From Hofstenia miamia (lineage: Eukaryota > Xenacoelomorpha > Acoela), in NCBI GenBank assembly GCA_004352715.1, contig SCFE01000120.1:698951-762950 (forward strand): 64,000 bases of DNA. The letters are read 5' to 3'. Position 1 is the stretch's first letter; each line of letters starts with the position of its first letter. The notes under the pieces were generated by a model. It worked only from the letters and a program-made list of their open reading frames with translations. It did not search any database and had not been told where the DNA came from. The position numbers were made by a program, and so were the translations under genes. Of the stretch, positions 46,330 to 58,375 are shown piece by piece.

Positions 46330-47211
46330 TGTAGAGTCACTCAGGACCTTTGTTTATTTTTATTATTTGATTATAGGCACTCTCCAATTAATTTGGTACT
46401 ATTTAGTATCTTCAATTTAGTGATTTTATTAATTTGTGATCTTTTTTGAACTTAAGTTTCAAATTTAGTAATTGTCCCCTTGAGCTATAGATTACATGTG
46501 GTTGCTTGTTTAATTTGCAAGGGAAACCAGCTAACATTTGTAAAACAGTAAATATTTACCTTTTCTTGTAATAAATAAGGAACTCAATGTTATCAAATGT
46601 CAAATAAATTTCCTTCTCACTGGATAACATTTGCTCTTTCATTATTTTATTATCTACTAACCTTTTTAGCTTTGGTATGAATTTTATAATAATGCAATTG
46701 TAAGATCCAATGATAATGTGAGAGAACTCTGCTGTGTCTGGAGTGATAACTTGCTCCTTGACAGATGTGCGCCCATATTGTTATTGCTTTAGGCTATGTA
46801 TAGGCATAGGAAATAAAAGAACTACTACATCTATTGATCAAACATGCACATACTATCAAACAATGTGAATATACTATGCTGTTGGCATACACAAATACAT
46901 GGTAATTACATGTTATTTAATATCTTTATTACATGAGCTGAGATGATAAACACAGAGCTAAATTTGTTTTATTAAGCTAGAAATTACAACTTGAGACACA
47001 TGATTACCACCTTGGATTGTAAGGATGGATTCTAATGACTTGGCTTCAGTGAGATGTCATGTGAATTGGTCACTGCTTAAAATGCTGTCTTGGAATTACT
47101 TTTTCTACAATGAAATTGGCAAACTACTGATCTTCATTTGTTTTGTTAGAGAACAGGTTGCTCTTGGCAATGGTAATCTTCCACAACCTTCATACTGCTT
47201 GAGCTGCTAGA
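46330..47211 (+). repeat. Second tandem LTR of type A
   Basis: Preceded by a polypurine-like run with an N (46,318). It lacks the last roughly 18 bp of the LTR and joins directly to the ORF3 end of element D at about 47,211. It may be the end of another A-type element, a recombination product, or an assembly join. Confidence 0.75.
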
Positions 47212-47244
47212 TGTGATGTCTGTAATATCTTCTTCTCAGCTAAG

Positions 47245-49291
47245 TTAAGCTAGAGTTTCTATCTGTGTTGTCTTTTGTTTGTGGTAATGTATGTATTTTA
47301 GGTGTTGCACTGGTGCTGCTATAATGATTGATTGGCTGAGCTTGTTCAATCTTCTTTGAAAGATGTCATTGAAAGCTCTGTAAAGAAGTTTTTGACCTTT
47401 GAGAGCAATCATTAGAGTCATTTTAGCATCCACATCAGAGGTGTGGGCCATTGTTGTGTCTAGTCTGGCATCCAGGAAGAAGAATTGGAACATTGAGATA
47501 AGTGATTGCTGATAGTTAGTATTTTTGTATAGAAAATTGATGTGTTTTAGTATGAGTTCTTCTGTCATCTGATCTGGGTCATTGAATTCTGCATAGATCA
47601 TGGTGACTATTTTGATTCATTTGAACACATTGTAGTATTGGAAGTTCTCTTTGAGAAGATTTGCCCAGATGATGTCATTGCTGCCAGCAAATAAGGTTTT
47701 AGTTTTTTCTTGCTTAGCTTAGTCTTTAGATTCACTATTTGTTGTCTAATTGGAGCTCCTTTTTTTGTAAATGTCTTCAGGGGTATGCTTGGTATCTATG
47801 AGTAGTATGTAACCTTGTTCATTATCTCTGAGTAAGGTAGCAGTGTCTGTGAATGTTTCTGTTTGTTTGAAATTCATGATATTCTGTGCTGTGTTGTACT
47901 ATAGTTTGTATGAAGGTATACCATGTTTGATAGGTTGGAAGTTTTGTCTTTAGTATATGGTGTGATGATTGGGATGCCTATTAGGAGAGGCAAGATGCAG
48001 AACTCATTTGCTGTATTGTTAAGGGTGGATTTATCCAATATCAGGTTTTGATTTTCAGCTCTGATCCATGTAGGAGTTGAGATGACTTCAGTTTTCCAGA
48101 GTTTCTCATTAGTAATTTGATTGAGGAGCTGTTGGATTCATGGAGAGAGTTGTAGTGCTGATATTGAGAGAAGTTTTTCTTCCTCTTTGATAGTGATTGT
48201 AGATTTTGGAAGTAAAGTGATTACTTTTATAGGTTCAAATTGTCCATGTACATTAGTAGTTTCTTCAGTGATAGACATGGTACTGTATGTTATGATTGTG
48301 ACAAAGTTGTAAGTAGGACTGAGTACTGTATGGTATTATTTGGAGTAGCATGTTGGTATTGAGTAGTGATCTGATATTCATAGATTTAGAAAAGTGAGTT
48401 TCAGAAGTTGCACACAACATGTATTTCCAGGTGTGAGGGTGTAGGTAATTGAGATTGCTTTCATGAACTCCAAGGCAGTTGTGTAGAATAATTGTACAAC
48501 CAAGAGGATTTTCTCTAATGATAAATCTGATGAGATGCTTTTCATAAATATAGCTAATTTGTTGGTATTGTCTAATTGGAGAGGTAATAACATGAGTTTG
48601 TTACAGAAGCCAGTTTTTAACTTTTTGTGAGATCAGAGCAATAGATATTTCATGACTTTTTTCCTTGTTAGTGCTATTCATCTGGCTCAGGTTATTGGCA
48701 GTTCCAGTTCATGGTTGTCTGTGAGGAGTATTGAGAGGACACATATTGCTGAGGTGTTTGAGATTTCTGGAATTTTTTTATCTGCAAAGAGTTCATTGCA
48801 GAAATCCTTTCTGTTCTTGAAGTCGGCTGCTTGGCTAATACCTGTTTCTCTACTTGAGTATTGTAATTTCTGGAGTGCAATTCAATGTTGATAGTAGGCC
48901 ATTGTTCTTCATGGTGTTGTGTGGCTTTTAGGAGGGCCCATTGTTTGTTTATGTTGTTGATTGTATTTTGATTTTGTTTGAAAGCAAAGCACATGTTGAT
49001 AGTAGTGATGTCAATTGGAAGGATTTTGGGATTTATGATTTCCAAAGTTTGCACTTGTAGCATAGCATTGATGGCTAGATTTTGTTTAGTAATGATATGG
49101 TACTGTGGCATGAATCTGTGAATGAGAATATCTATTAGTATCAGTTTTGTGACTGAAGGTTCCCATTCCACAGCAATGTGGGCTAGGGTAGTTTTTTGTA
49201 CAATGCAAAAATACTCAAGGGAGCTTTTGAGATTGAGAATATTATCAGGTATTGGTGACTCTTCTTCTCTGTAAATGAAATTTACTGTAAT
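47245..49291 (-). pseudogene. ORF3 of Gypsy element D, C-terminal part
   Basis: Aligned to element A: HEEQWPTINIELHSRNYNT (A: ETQWPTINICSPTSQYH), LPKSTITIKEEEKLLSISAL (A: the EEELLSSSAIEV region), FAGSNDIIWA with YYNVFK (A: FQARGDLMWA, YYNVTK) and AHTSDVDAKMTLMIALKG (A: AHTSDTDALMMLLITLKG). The conserved Asp lies at 47,674-47,676, and the His and Asp of H-x4-D at 47,443-47,445 and 47,428-47,430. The segment with the D-x-E pair appears deleted. Multiple stops. The element end (PPT and 3' LTR) is missing. Confidence 0.72.
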
Positions 49292-50419
49292 TGTAACATC
49301 CTCTACCAGGCAATTTCACTGTCTTTCCTGTGTTACTTTATAACATTGGTTGTGTACTTGCAGGTAGGGATTTACTAACTTAACACTGCTTTAGCCTTTG
49401 CTTAGTTCCATTAACTCAAATTAACAAAACATAACTATCCACTATTTAGGTGACAAAGCCATGCAGCATATTCTCCAATGATCAATAGTGGGCATCTGCC
49501 TGAAGCTGATCTCCACATCCAGTATCAACTGCTCACTGATGATCCACTTGGTTGAGTTCCACTTCTCAGCTCATCAATATAACTTATGTGTACCCTATTC
49601 TAGCTCAGTGTATACTCAAGACAATGCACAATTCAACTTAGAATCTATTTATAGAAGTGTTTCATATTCATGCAACCTGACTTGTCACTAGCTGCATAGT
49701 TAATATTACATGTAGCCATTACCAAAATATACTGGCTTTAATAAATAGTTTAATATACAGCAGCTTCCTAACTTACATTTAATAATTACTACATGCTCAG
49801 TCACATTATCAGTCACATTATTGTCAATAATTTGGATCTGAAATAATATGGATATAAATCCTAGGTTTTGGCTTACCCACTGTATCTTGAGTTTGTTATG
49901 TTTAATACATGTAGATAATTATCAGCAGTCAACTAAACAAGAATAACACCCTTATACCTAACTTAAGTGCACTTTCATGGTTTGGCACAAAGATCCTTGA
50001 ATCATTCCTGTGAGGAATCCAGACCACTACTAAACACAACTTGTTTAGCTTGGCATCATATTAAATATTAAAACCATAGCAAAGAAACAATATAAGATTT
50101 CTAAAGGAATTTCTTTATAAATTGCTTACATGAATTTTAATCTATTTATAGTATTTCTGAAAAGTACCTGTTGATTTTGAATTTTAAATCATTCATCTGC
50201 CAAGATGGAAGTGATTTTGCCCCCTTTGTTTCAACAAAAATATTATTATCAACAAATACTAATCTCTAATTAATTACACATGTTTTTACTTGGTTGCATT
50301 AAAAAATTAAACTAAGCTGATCATAACAATGTATTTTTAATCATTATTGTTTTCAATCTTATTCTTTTTTTCTTCTTAATCAATGTTAGCAGCTTGTGAT
50401 TAATTTGGACGATGCTACA
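49292..50419 (-). repeat. Solo LTR of the B type with target duplication TAAT
   Basis: 1,128 bp from TGTAACATC to GATGCTACA, flanked by TAAT at 49,288-49,291 and 50,420-50,423. ORF3 of element D reads on across it, so it inserted into D and then lost its interior by LTR recombination. TATAAATAG lies on the minus strand at 50,142-50,150. Confidence 0.85.
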
Positions 50420-50423
50420 TAAT

Positions 50424-50880
50424 CTCACAAGTATGAGGTTTATCCATTGAACCATTTTTAGGTCAGCTTTGTTGACCAGTTTGAGTATGTATATGATATT
50501 TAATGTTTTCCAATCTATGTTGATGCAATTGAGAGTTTTACAGCTGTTTCTATTTTTGATAAGTTTGAGAACATTTTTGGAAAGTATGTTGTTGTTGAAA
50601 GTAATGTGAACAGTGCTGTGAAAGTAGGTGTGGCTGAGTTTCTTGAGATAGTTTTCTGGGTAGAAGATAATTGTATTTATTAGAGGACATTTGGTAGCAT
50701 TGATTACTGTGGTGAGTGTATTTCTGGTAACTTTACTCTTGCCAATAGAGAGTGTCTTGGATATAGATTCTCAAGTTGCTGCTGATATATTGTTGGAAGT
50801 TATGAATCTGCTGCATTGAGATGCAATGAAGTAAGGATGTCAGGTTTCTCTTTCCATAATTGACATTTGTTGCTGGAGCT
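50424..50880 (-). pseudogene. ORF3 of element D, N-terminal part
   Basis: Contains WHPYFIASQ and YFHSTVHITFNNNIL, the third independent occurrence of the ORF3 N-terminal signatures, followed by CINIDWKTLNIIYILKL (compare CVNIDFDNLLMGYFF of A). Stops interrupt it. Confidence 0.7.
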
Positions 50881-51592
50881 CCTGATATTGACTATCCTGA
50901 TGGCTGCTAGTTGTAGACAAGTTTTACTACAAGAGTTGAGAAAGAATGTCTCATTTAACTGGAATTTTCAAGGTAGAAGCACCCACCCTTTTGTGAGTTA
51001 GTAAAGAGGAGGTAAGAGCTTGTGGCTCATCATCAGTAGCTGAGAACATCCTGCAGCTAGAGATGTCCAAGGTAGAGCCTGAGAATTTCCTACAGGGAGA
51101 TTCAGGTGTACTTGGAGTTTGCAGAGTGGCTTTACTACTCCAGAAGGTTCTTCTGGGGCTGGTATTGACAGCTTTTCATTTCATCTGACATGGTATCTAA
51201 AGGCAAGCTAGCCATGTTAATTGACCAGTCTCTATAATTATTATTAGATTGAACAATTCATTTAGGCTGTGTGCATGATCTTAATGGTAAAGAACTATTA
51301 CATTTAAATTCATTGTCAAAAGAATCATTATCAAAACCATTACACTAGGAGTAAGATAGTATTCATTAGTATCAGATTTAATTAATTCAAATTCATTTAG
51401 ATTCAAGATGTGGGCATGTTCAATGTTGCAAGCAACTCATTTGATGTTTTGGAAATGAGTTAGCCTTTTGTTATCAAGTTCATAGTTGTTGTGGGGGAGG
51501 ATCTTAGTTATATTTCATGTTCCCTCCCAATTGAAATTGAGTTTGTGGACTTGTTTGTCATCCCTGACTATGCTGGGGTATATATGTACAAT
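50881..51592 (-). other. Linker between integrase and ORF3 of element D
   Basis: Low-complexity, partly acidic in minus-strand frames, matching the position of the acidic tail plus spacer in A and B. No clear domain is seen. The integrase C-terminal domain is probably within the right half in shifted frames. Confidence 0.4.
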
Positions 51593-52087
51593 TTATTGCC
51601 AATCTTGTGTGATTCTCTGTAGTTTTTTGTTGAATTGCCATTGTTGATGGATGGCACTTTTTTCAGCATTTGCACACATGGATTCATGCATTTCCAGTAA
51701 TTTATTCATGAGGTTGATGACATAAGTGTTGTCAATTTTGCTGTAGTATTCTTTAAGGAGCATGGAGACTGGAGTAATGCCCTCATGACCAAACATGGCT
51801 TTATATGGGGAGATTTTTGTGATGGAATGAGTTGAAGTATTGTAAATATACTTGACCATCTGAAGTATTTCATGCCACTGTTTACCACCAATGTGTGCTG
51901 TTATTGTCTTCATCAGTTTGAGAAGTGTCTGGTTGACTTGCTCAACTGCACTATTTGCCTGTGGATTATTGATCATCATATGGGTGTGAAGGATTTCTAG
52001 CTTTTTGGTGAGTGTCTGGAAGAGTTGGCTCTTGAACTGGTTTCCTTGGTCTGTTATGAGCTGATGCATGGGTCTGAAGACATACTA
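51593..52087 (-). pseudogene. pol: pol of element D: integrase core, second half
   Basis: A 158-codon frame with LITDQGNQFKSQLF (second catalytic Asp), NSAVEQVNQTLLKL (catalytic Glu) and YNTSTHSITKISPYKAMFGH. It ends near ITQDWQ. It is separated from the first half by the LTR at 52,088-53,234. Confidence 0.8.
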
Positions 52088-53234
52088 TGTAGTATAATCC
52101 AAGAATTAATGCTGCTAAAGAAGAACAAACAAGAGATTAGTCAGTCAAGGAAGATTGTCATCAAATTATGATTAAATTAATATTAATTGTAAATCAAATT
52201 CAATTTAAATTTATCATCATTAATTTTGTAAAATTCAACTAAGAAACAACATTTACCAAATAATACTTGTCAAAACAACTTGGCAAAATGAAGGGGCAAT
52301 ATCACTTCCATTATTTTTCAGCCATATATGCAGAAGATTTGAAGTTCAAAATCAACAGGTACTTTTGGATCTGGAACTATAAATAGAGTGAAATCATTTA
52401 GACGAAAATCTTTGAAAATCATATCTTTAGATTGTATTTGGTTTGATTATTATTAAATCATGTCAAGCTAAATGGTCAATGCATTAGTAGTGGCAAGGGC
52501 ACACATCAGAAGCAATTTGAGGGTACTTGATCCAAACCATGAAACTGCATTTATGTTAGGGATATGATTAGGGGTTTTTCTCTGTTTAGCTGACTATCAA
52601 TCCTTTCATCAACATGTATGCAATAATAAAACCTCAGAGAAAATGGTTGGATAATTGATGGTAGATTATTATATTTTATATTAATTAGACTATGTAGGTA
52701 ACCCATAAATAGACTGATAATGAGACCAAGCATGCATTACTAATTAAATGTAAGTTAGTAAGCTGCAACTAATTATCTATTTAGTTATTTAAATTTACTG
52801 AAAGCCAGTATTTTTCATTAATGGCTAAATAATTATTTATTAAGCAGCTAGTGACACTGCCCAGTTGCAAGTATAAATTACACATTACAAATTGAGTTTA
52901 AGTCAGTTACATCCAGCCTTGGGGGTTGCACTGAGTTAGGATAAGTTATATTGTTGAGCTGAGATCTGGAAACAATCCATCAATGACAAAGATGATTGCT
53001 TGTTGGGAGGTTTGGAGATCAGAGGCCAGATGCCTCATGAAACATCAGCTGCTAGGAAAACTGGAACATTCTGCCCACACCTAAACAGTGTTCAATTATG
53101 ATATAGTTAATCAAAGTTAACTAGTAGGATTGATAGAGTAAAGCAGTTAATGAAAGTACATCCCTACCCACATTTAACATTACATTAAAAAGGAATTAAT
53201 CAAAGTGAGTTAAAGCTTGGTAGCAGATGCTACA
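52088..53234 (+). repeat. LTR of the B family inserted in integrase of element D
   Basis: 1,147 bp between TGTAGTATAATCC and GCAGATGCTACA. The promoter motif CAACAGGTACTTTT and TATAAATAG (52,378-52,386) give plus orientation. The integrase frame continues on both sides (FNNWV then VFRPMHQL), so it is a solo LTR. A clean target duplication is not visible. Confidence 0.75.
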
Positions 53235-55870
53235 CACACACCCAATTGTTAAATATGGCTTTAGCTGTTGTTTGTGCCTTAATATTTCTGAGGTGGAGCT
53301 TCTTACATTATTTTGTGAAATTATCAACCATAATGATTATGTAGCTGTATCCTTTGTTGTATCTAGAAAGTTGCTCTATATCTGCCTTTATGATTTCATT
53401 AGTGTATTCTGCAGCAATTTTCTCTAGTTCTGTTCATTGTCCTGGGAACCATGGCTTGTTTAGTAGTATGTAGGACTGACATTTGTTAATAACATTTTTG
53501 ATGTTTTTGCACAGATAATTTGTGATGAAATTTTCATATATGCTTAGTTCTGTTTAGTAAACACCTTTGTAACATTGCTCATGGACCTTTTTCACAATGT
53601 CTCATTTATAGATTTGTTGGAGGAAGATATTATTTTGTTGAGACATGGTGATTTCATCAGCTGTAGTTTCCTTTTTAATCATGATTGACAAGATTGGAAT
53701 TATTGGATGGCTGTTGTGATCTGTGTTGATATCTGGTGGACTTTCATATAGGCATTGTGGGATGATGTAAAAGTATTATGTTTCCCTTTCTCTTTCTTTA
53801 GATCACATTGGTATTGTGGTAGGGCTGTCCATATGTCTGGGTTTGTGTGGAAATGACACTTACAATGTTTGTTTGTAAAGGGGAAGTCATTAAGGTATTT
53901 CATTCAGTAGGCTATTATGTTTGATCCATAGCCAGCATATTTTTTCAGCCAGCAGAGGCTGCTATTATGTTTTCTTAGAGTGTTTTGTTTGCCAAAAAGG
54001 AAATAGTGGAATTTTTTGAGTGATTCAATGAGTGTGTCATTTCTAGTTTTGTTGCACTGTAGCTGAGTTCACTGTGTTTGAGTTTTTGACTAAACCATTG
54101 AATGGGCCATTCTTTGCCATTTTGTAGTTGACTCAGTGTGGAGCTAATAGCTATGGTACTGATGTCACAGTCCAAGATGTAGTGATTGTTGTGTGTAGGT
54201 GAATTCAGTGATATTATTTTTTTCATGTCAGATTTGAAGACATTAAGTTCTTTTTGGTGTTTCCAAGTCCATAGAAATTCATTTGATTTCTTTAAGAGAT
54301 TGGATATGTGGAATGTTTTCTTTGCAAGGTTAGGAATAAACATATGGTAATAATTGATATAACTGAGTATTCTTTGTATGTTCTTTTGTTACATGGTGGC
54401 TGTATTTCATCAATCAATTTTTTTGCTTCATCTTTGATTGTGACATTGCCTGATGTTATGTTCTTTTTAAGGTATGTGACTTTTTGTTTTGCTATATTAC
54501 ATTTGGTGGTGTTGATCCACAGGCCAGCATTGAATAGCAATTTCAGTGTTGTGTTAAGTTGTTGTGCATGATCTTTAATGCACCGTGAGCCAATTAGTAT
54601 ATCATTGATATATGCTGCTATTGCTTTCAAGAGCTTGTAGTTTTTTTTATTAGAATTTTCATCACATAGCATTGGAACATTGCAGGTGCATTACATAGGC
54701 CAAAGGCCATGTATAGCCATTCAAAGAGGCCTTAAGGAGTAATAAAGGCAGTCTTTTTGATGCCTTGAGACCTCATTGGCACCTGCCAGTATGCATTAAA
54801 TATGTTTAGCATTGAAAACATTTTGACTCTTGGGAGTGATAATGCATCTTTTTTAATGATTTCATTAAGTTGTCTGAAGTCTATACAGAGGTGGTGTTTG
54901 TTTCCCTGCTTGATGAAGACTGTTGGTGAGGCCTATGGGCTGTGAATACAGCAGATTTTTCTATTTTTGAGTGGTTTTAGTGTACTGATCTTGCATTTGT
55001 ACATTTACTCTACTGCATGCTTGTTTGATTGATTTGTCTGAAGTTGTCTCTATGCAGTGCTTGACTCCTACTGCTTTGCCCATGCTGATTTCTTGGTCAT
55101 TAAAGATTGCTGTGTTCTGTTGTAAAATGTCATTGATGATTTGTCTTTCCTCCTGTTGCAGGTGAGGATGAGATTCAGAAGTGAGAATAAGAGCATTGAA
55201 GGTTTCTGCTTCTGTGTAAGGCTTGTTTGAAAGGAGGATAGGTTTATTTTTCTTGATGTAATTTTCTAGCAGGATGTTAGTGATTGTGATATCTTTTGTT
55301 CTTAGCATGACATATTTGCTAGAATTGTTGAGTATAGCTGTAAAAGCATAGTTGCTGGTAATGGTTGTGAGGTTGTTGATTACAGTGATGTTGGAATTCT
55401 GTATGCCATATGTGTTTGTGATGAATAATTTGCCTGATAGAGGTTTCTTTGATCCTATTTTCATTAGTCACCAATGAAAGGGCTTGAGTCTTAAATGGTT
55501 AGTTAGAGAGAATTCCAAAGTGTTGGTGCCCTTGGTTGTGAGAGAGACTGTGACATGTTTGTCCTCCTTTATAGTGAGTGTCCAATTAGAATAATCTATA
55601 AGGCAGTTATTTTCTGTTAGAAAGTAATGACTCAGTATTATTTTGTACAGAAGAGGGTGATTTCTTGTGTCAATAATGTTGACATCTTGGTGGAACTTGA
55701 TGTTTTGTATTGTTAGAGGTGCATCTTTGACATTGATGTAGTCTCTTGAGGCTCTAATAAAGCAGGCTTCATTTGTAGTAATGTCTTCACATGGTTATGG
55801 AGGCACCATTATCTACTGTAGCTTTGATATTACAGCTTTTTCTTATTACTGGGATTTCATTTCTTTCACA
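53235..55870 (-). pseudogene. pol: pol of element D: protease, RT, RNase H, integrase start
   Basis: Protease has VDNGASITM where DTGA is expected (about 55,815). RT has SPTVFIKQGNKHHLCIDF, FNAYWQVPMRSQGIKKTAF, LYMAFGLCNAPAMF and AYINDILIG (YIND for YIDD). RNase H has LDCDISTIAISSTL. The integrase start has IIKADIEQLSRYNKG and IIIMVDNFTK. Stops and shifts are frequent. It is less similar to A than A is to E, so D is a separate family. Confidence 0.82.
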
Positions 55871-56393
55871 TAAATCAGTGATTATCAGTAGCTCATTTAC
55901 TTGGTCTGGGGATGGCAACCTTATTTGTTTAAATCATCTTCAGTATCATGGCTTTGTTCAAGAGTTTCTGGATCTTCTGCTGTATAATATCCATCATCAT
56001 TAATTATGTAAACAATGGCTTTGCAATCTTGTTTGAAGTGGGCCTTTTCTCTGGATTTTCAACATTTTTCTCCCTAAAAACCATAACAAGTTGGATTTAT
56101 TCAACCTTGGTGATACTGTACACAATTTTGATCTCTTCCATAATTCAATATAACTTTTATTCTTTCATTGTTTTCCAGTTTGCATGCATAGAGTTGCATT
56201 TGGTACTGTTCAATGTTGGCATCTAAATTAAAGTACACTTGTAGAGCTCTATCTTTGAGAAAGAGAGGCATTTATGTAGTTCCATTCTGGTTGGTTCTGT
56301 GCTGTTGGATGAGGTAAATTTCAAAAAGAACTATCCACTCATGAAAGGTTTGTCCACAAAGAATAATCATGAAATTTCCCTGAGTGACTCTAC
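55871..56393 (-). pseudogene. gag: gag remnant of element D
   Basis: A short run includes LKDRALQVYFNLDANIEQY and a decayed zinc knuckle ending KAHFKQDC. The right limit is a 17-bp match to the LTR A start (TGTAGAGTCACTCAGGG, minus strand, ending near 56,393). This suggests recombination with an A-type LTR or a chimaeric leader. Confidence 0.5.
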
Positions 56394-56999
56394 AGTATGA
56401 AGCAAAATCATCCATAATGTAACAATTAATTTAAAACAAATAGTTGAAATATGACTTTTTTCAATTGATATGATTCATTAAATACGACAAAAACCTTTCA
56501 AAATACAATATAATTTCATTATTTATTTGCTGAATATTTTCTAAATGAAATTGCACCTTTTAAAATTTTTTGGAAAACAAGTTTGCTATTATCAGGTAAG
56601 TCTGTTTCATATGCCTGTAATGTTTAAGTCTTGTATTTTGGATATTAGTGAAAAACAAACTAAATTGTAGTGATTGTATAGATGCATGGAATTTTTTATA
56701 GATAAGAACATTATTCATTTTACAAAACATAATATGACTTTAAATGTTTCCATTATTAGTATTAGTCTGCAAATGTGATATAGTGCCCTAATTACTAGAC
56801 TAACAATGTCATGTATATTAACAACAAAACATTGTTAAAAATTAATTTGCTCAACTTAATTTTGTCAAAAACACTTCTTGTCATCAATTATATCACTTAG
56901 CCTAAATTCTAAAAATCAAAAATAAAAAAGTGTCAAAAAATTATTTTGTTCAATTTTTATTGTCCAAAATATTTTTTCACTAGATGTGTTCAAAAAATT
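56394..56999. other. CpG-poor AT-rich spacer, nothing recognised
   Basis: No long frame is seen. It separates element D from the E1 remnants. Confidence 0.45.
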
Positions 57000-57390
57000 A
57001 CTTCATTCCCACAAGGCAAATAGTCAGGGTGTCCCATTGGAATGGGGTTTAGCCCATCTATTACTACTAGTTGTAAAGTAGAGGTGTTCAGCAGTTCTTC
57101 TTCTTCTAGTATAATAGTGGTTTTTGGGTTTGACATCAATTATATGTATCAGTGTGAAGTCACCCTCCCTATTTATGGTTTCTACTGATATATTGAGTAC
57201 ATGGTATGAGAATTCTAGGTAGCTGGAATGGAAGTAGCTAAATATCTCTTGGTTCTTTTCATTTATGTTGTGGTTTCAACAGTTTTGTAAGTATTCTTTT
57301 GTACAGGCTTTTTGTCTTTTCAGCAGTTTGTTGGTTGAAAGAAGGGTGTAATTTTTCTTCAATTTTTTGGAGGTGTGTCTCAGAGGTAGC
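57000..57390 (-). pseudogene. ORF3 fragment next to the E1 gag
   Basis: Minus-strand frames give KPKTTIILEEEELLNTSTLQ, which aligns with LPKSTITIKEEEKLLSISAL of element D. A preceding SYHVLNISVETI..GDFTLI stretch aligns with the D region before that motif. It lies directly after the truncated E1 gag, so E1 probably lost everything between gag and the middle of ORF3. Match length is short. Confidence 0.45.
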
Positions 57391-58010
57391 TCCTCATCCA
57401 GGGCTTCGTTTAACACAGCATGTGTAACCTAGTCATTATGATCTCAGTTAGTTGCTGACTCTTCGGGATGATTGGAGTTATGGATAGAGTTCTTTAGCTC
57501 GTGAATTTGTAACTCGAGAGCGATGGTTGACTCCAACATCTGTCTCTCCATTTGTTGGTACGCTACATGTTGGGTGTTAATCTCAGCCTGTAGGGATTCA
57601 ACCTGGCATTCACTCTCCATTCGTAGTGACACCTGCTTTGATAGTTCGTCCCGCAAGTGTTCGATTTCAGCTACGTGCACATCAAAGTGAGGCGGAGGAC
57701 CACCAGCATAACTGCGAGGGCGCATTGGGATTTGTGGAGCATTCTGGGTGTTTAAAATACGTCGCGGATTTTGGTAAAATGGCGGACTTGCGCTTATTGC
57801 GTTCGCATGGCTATACGGGATAGTAGATGCATTGTGACCATCATCCATCCTTTGGGTAACAGGAGAAGAGGGTTGAGAAAAGTTAAGCAACAATCCAACG
57901 GTGCAAGGGGTAACGTCCTGGTTACCAATGCTTGCACGGGGGACACTCTGAGCGGGAGGAGTCCCAAAAGTAGGAGAGTAAATTACAGTACGACTTGAAC
58001 TAGAATCCAT
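57391..58010 (-). pseudogene. gag: gag N-terminus of element E1 (truncated)
   Basis: Open from the ATG at 58,010 (MDSSSSRTVIYSP) for 188 codons to about 57,444, then homologous but decayed to about 57,391. A Pro/Ser-rich start is followed by a long predicted coiled coil (HLRDELSKQVSLRMESECQ, VESLQAEINTQHVAYQQM) nearly identical to E2 gag. The capsid core is missing. CpG is normal in the open part and falls away in the last roughly 60 bp. Confidence 0.8.
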
Positions 58011-58375
58011 TTAACCTTAGAAAGCAAAACAACAATTTCTAGAACTGACAATGGGAGCACTCCCACACACACAAGAACGAAACGTGCCTACAAGGGGTGA
58101 CATCGATTAACAGACCAAAAAGGGAAGAAATGAACATGGCAGTACTCAGTAATAAATCCAACGTAAAAAGCACTAGTAACAAGTAAAACAAACAAGAAAT
58201 TTAACAGTTGACATCAGCCAAATAAGAGAAGCAAGATTCATCGCCATCCTTCAAGGGTGAGGAAGTTAATGAATACATTGATAGGTGACTTTCTCTGAAG
58301 TCTCCAAAAACGAAAACCAACTCACAACCAAACCAGTGAAAGAGAACAACAAGATTAAACAGTTATCACGTCAGC
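58011..58375 (-). other. Leader between primer site and gag of E1
   Basis: Untranslated leader with normal CpG, the counterpart of the leader at 13,000-13,523. Confidence 0.5.

Noticed and set aside
52084-53238. Target duplication around the 52,088-53,234 LTR
   Set aside because: Flanks ACTA and CACA do not match, and no shifted pairing is convincing.
6457-57400. Fungal-type RIP as the cause of the mutation pattern
   Set aside because: Losses are at CG, giving TG or CA. CA dinucleotides remain abundant, the opposite of RIP.
6457-57400. Host or contaminant DNA misjoined to the scaffold
   Set aside because: Old CpG-depleted element A and young CpG-normal E2 are the same family, and young LTRs sit inside the depleted block, so one genome explains both. 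Long reads over the edges would settle it.
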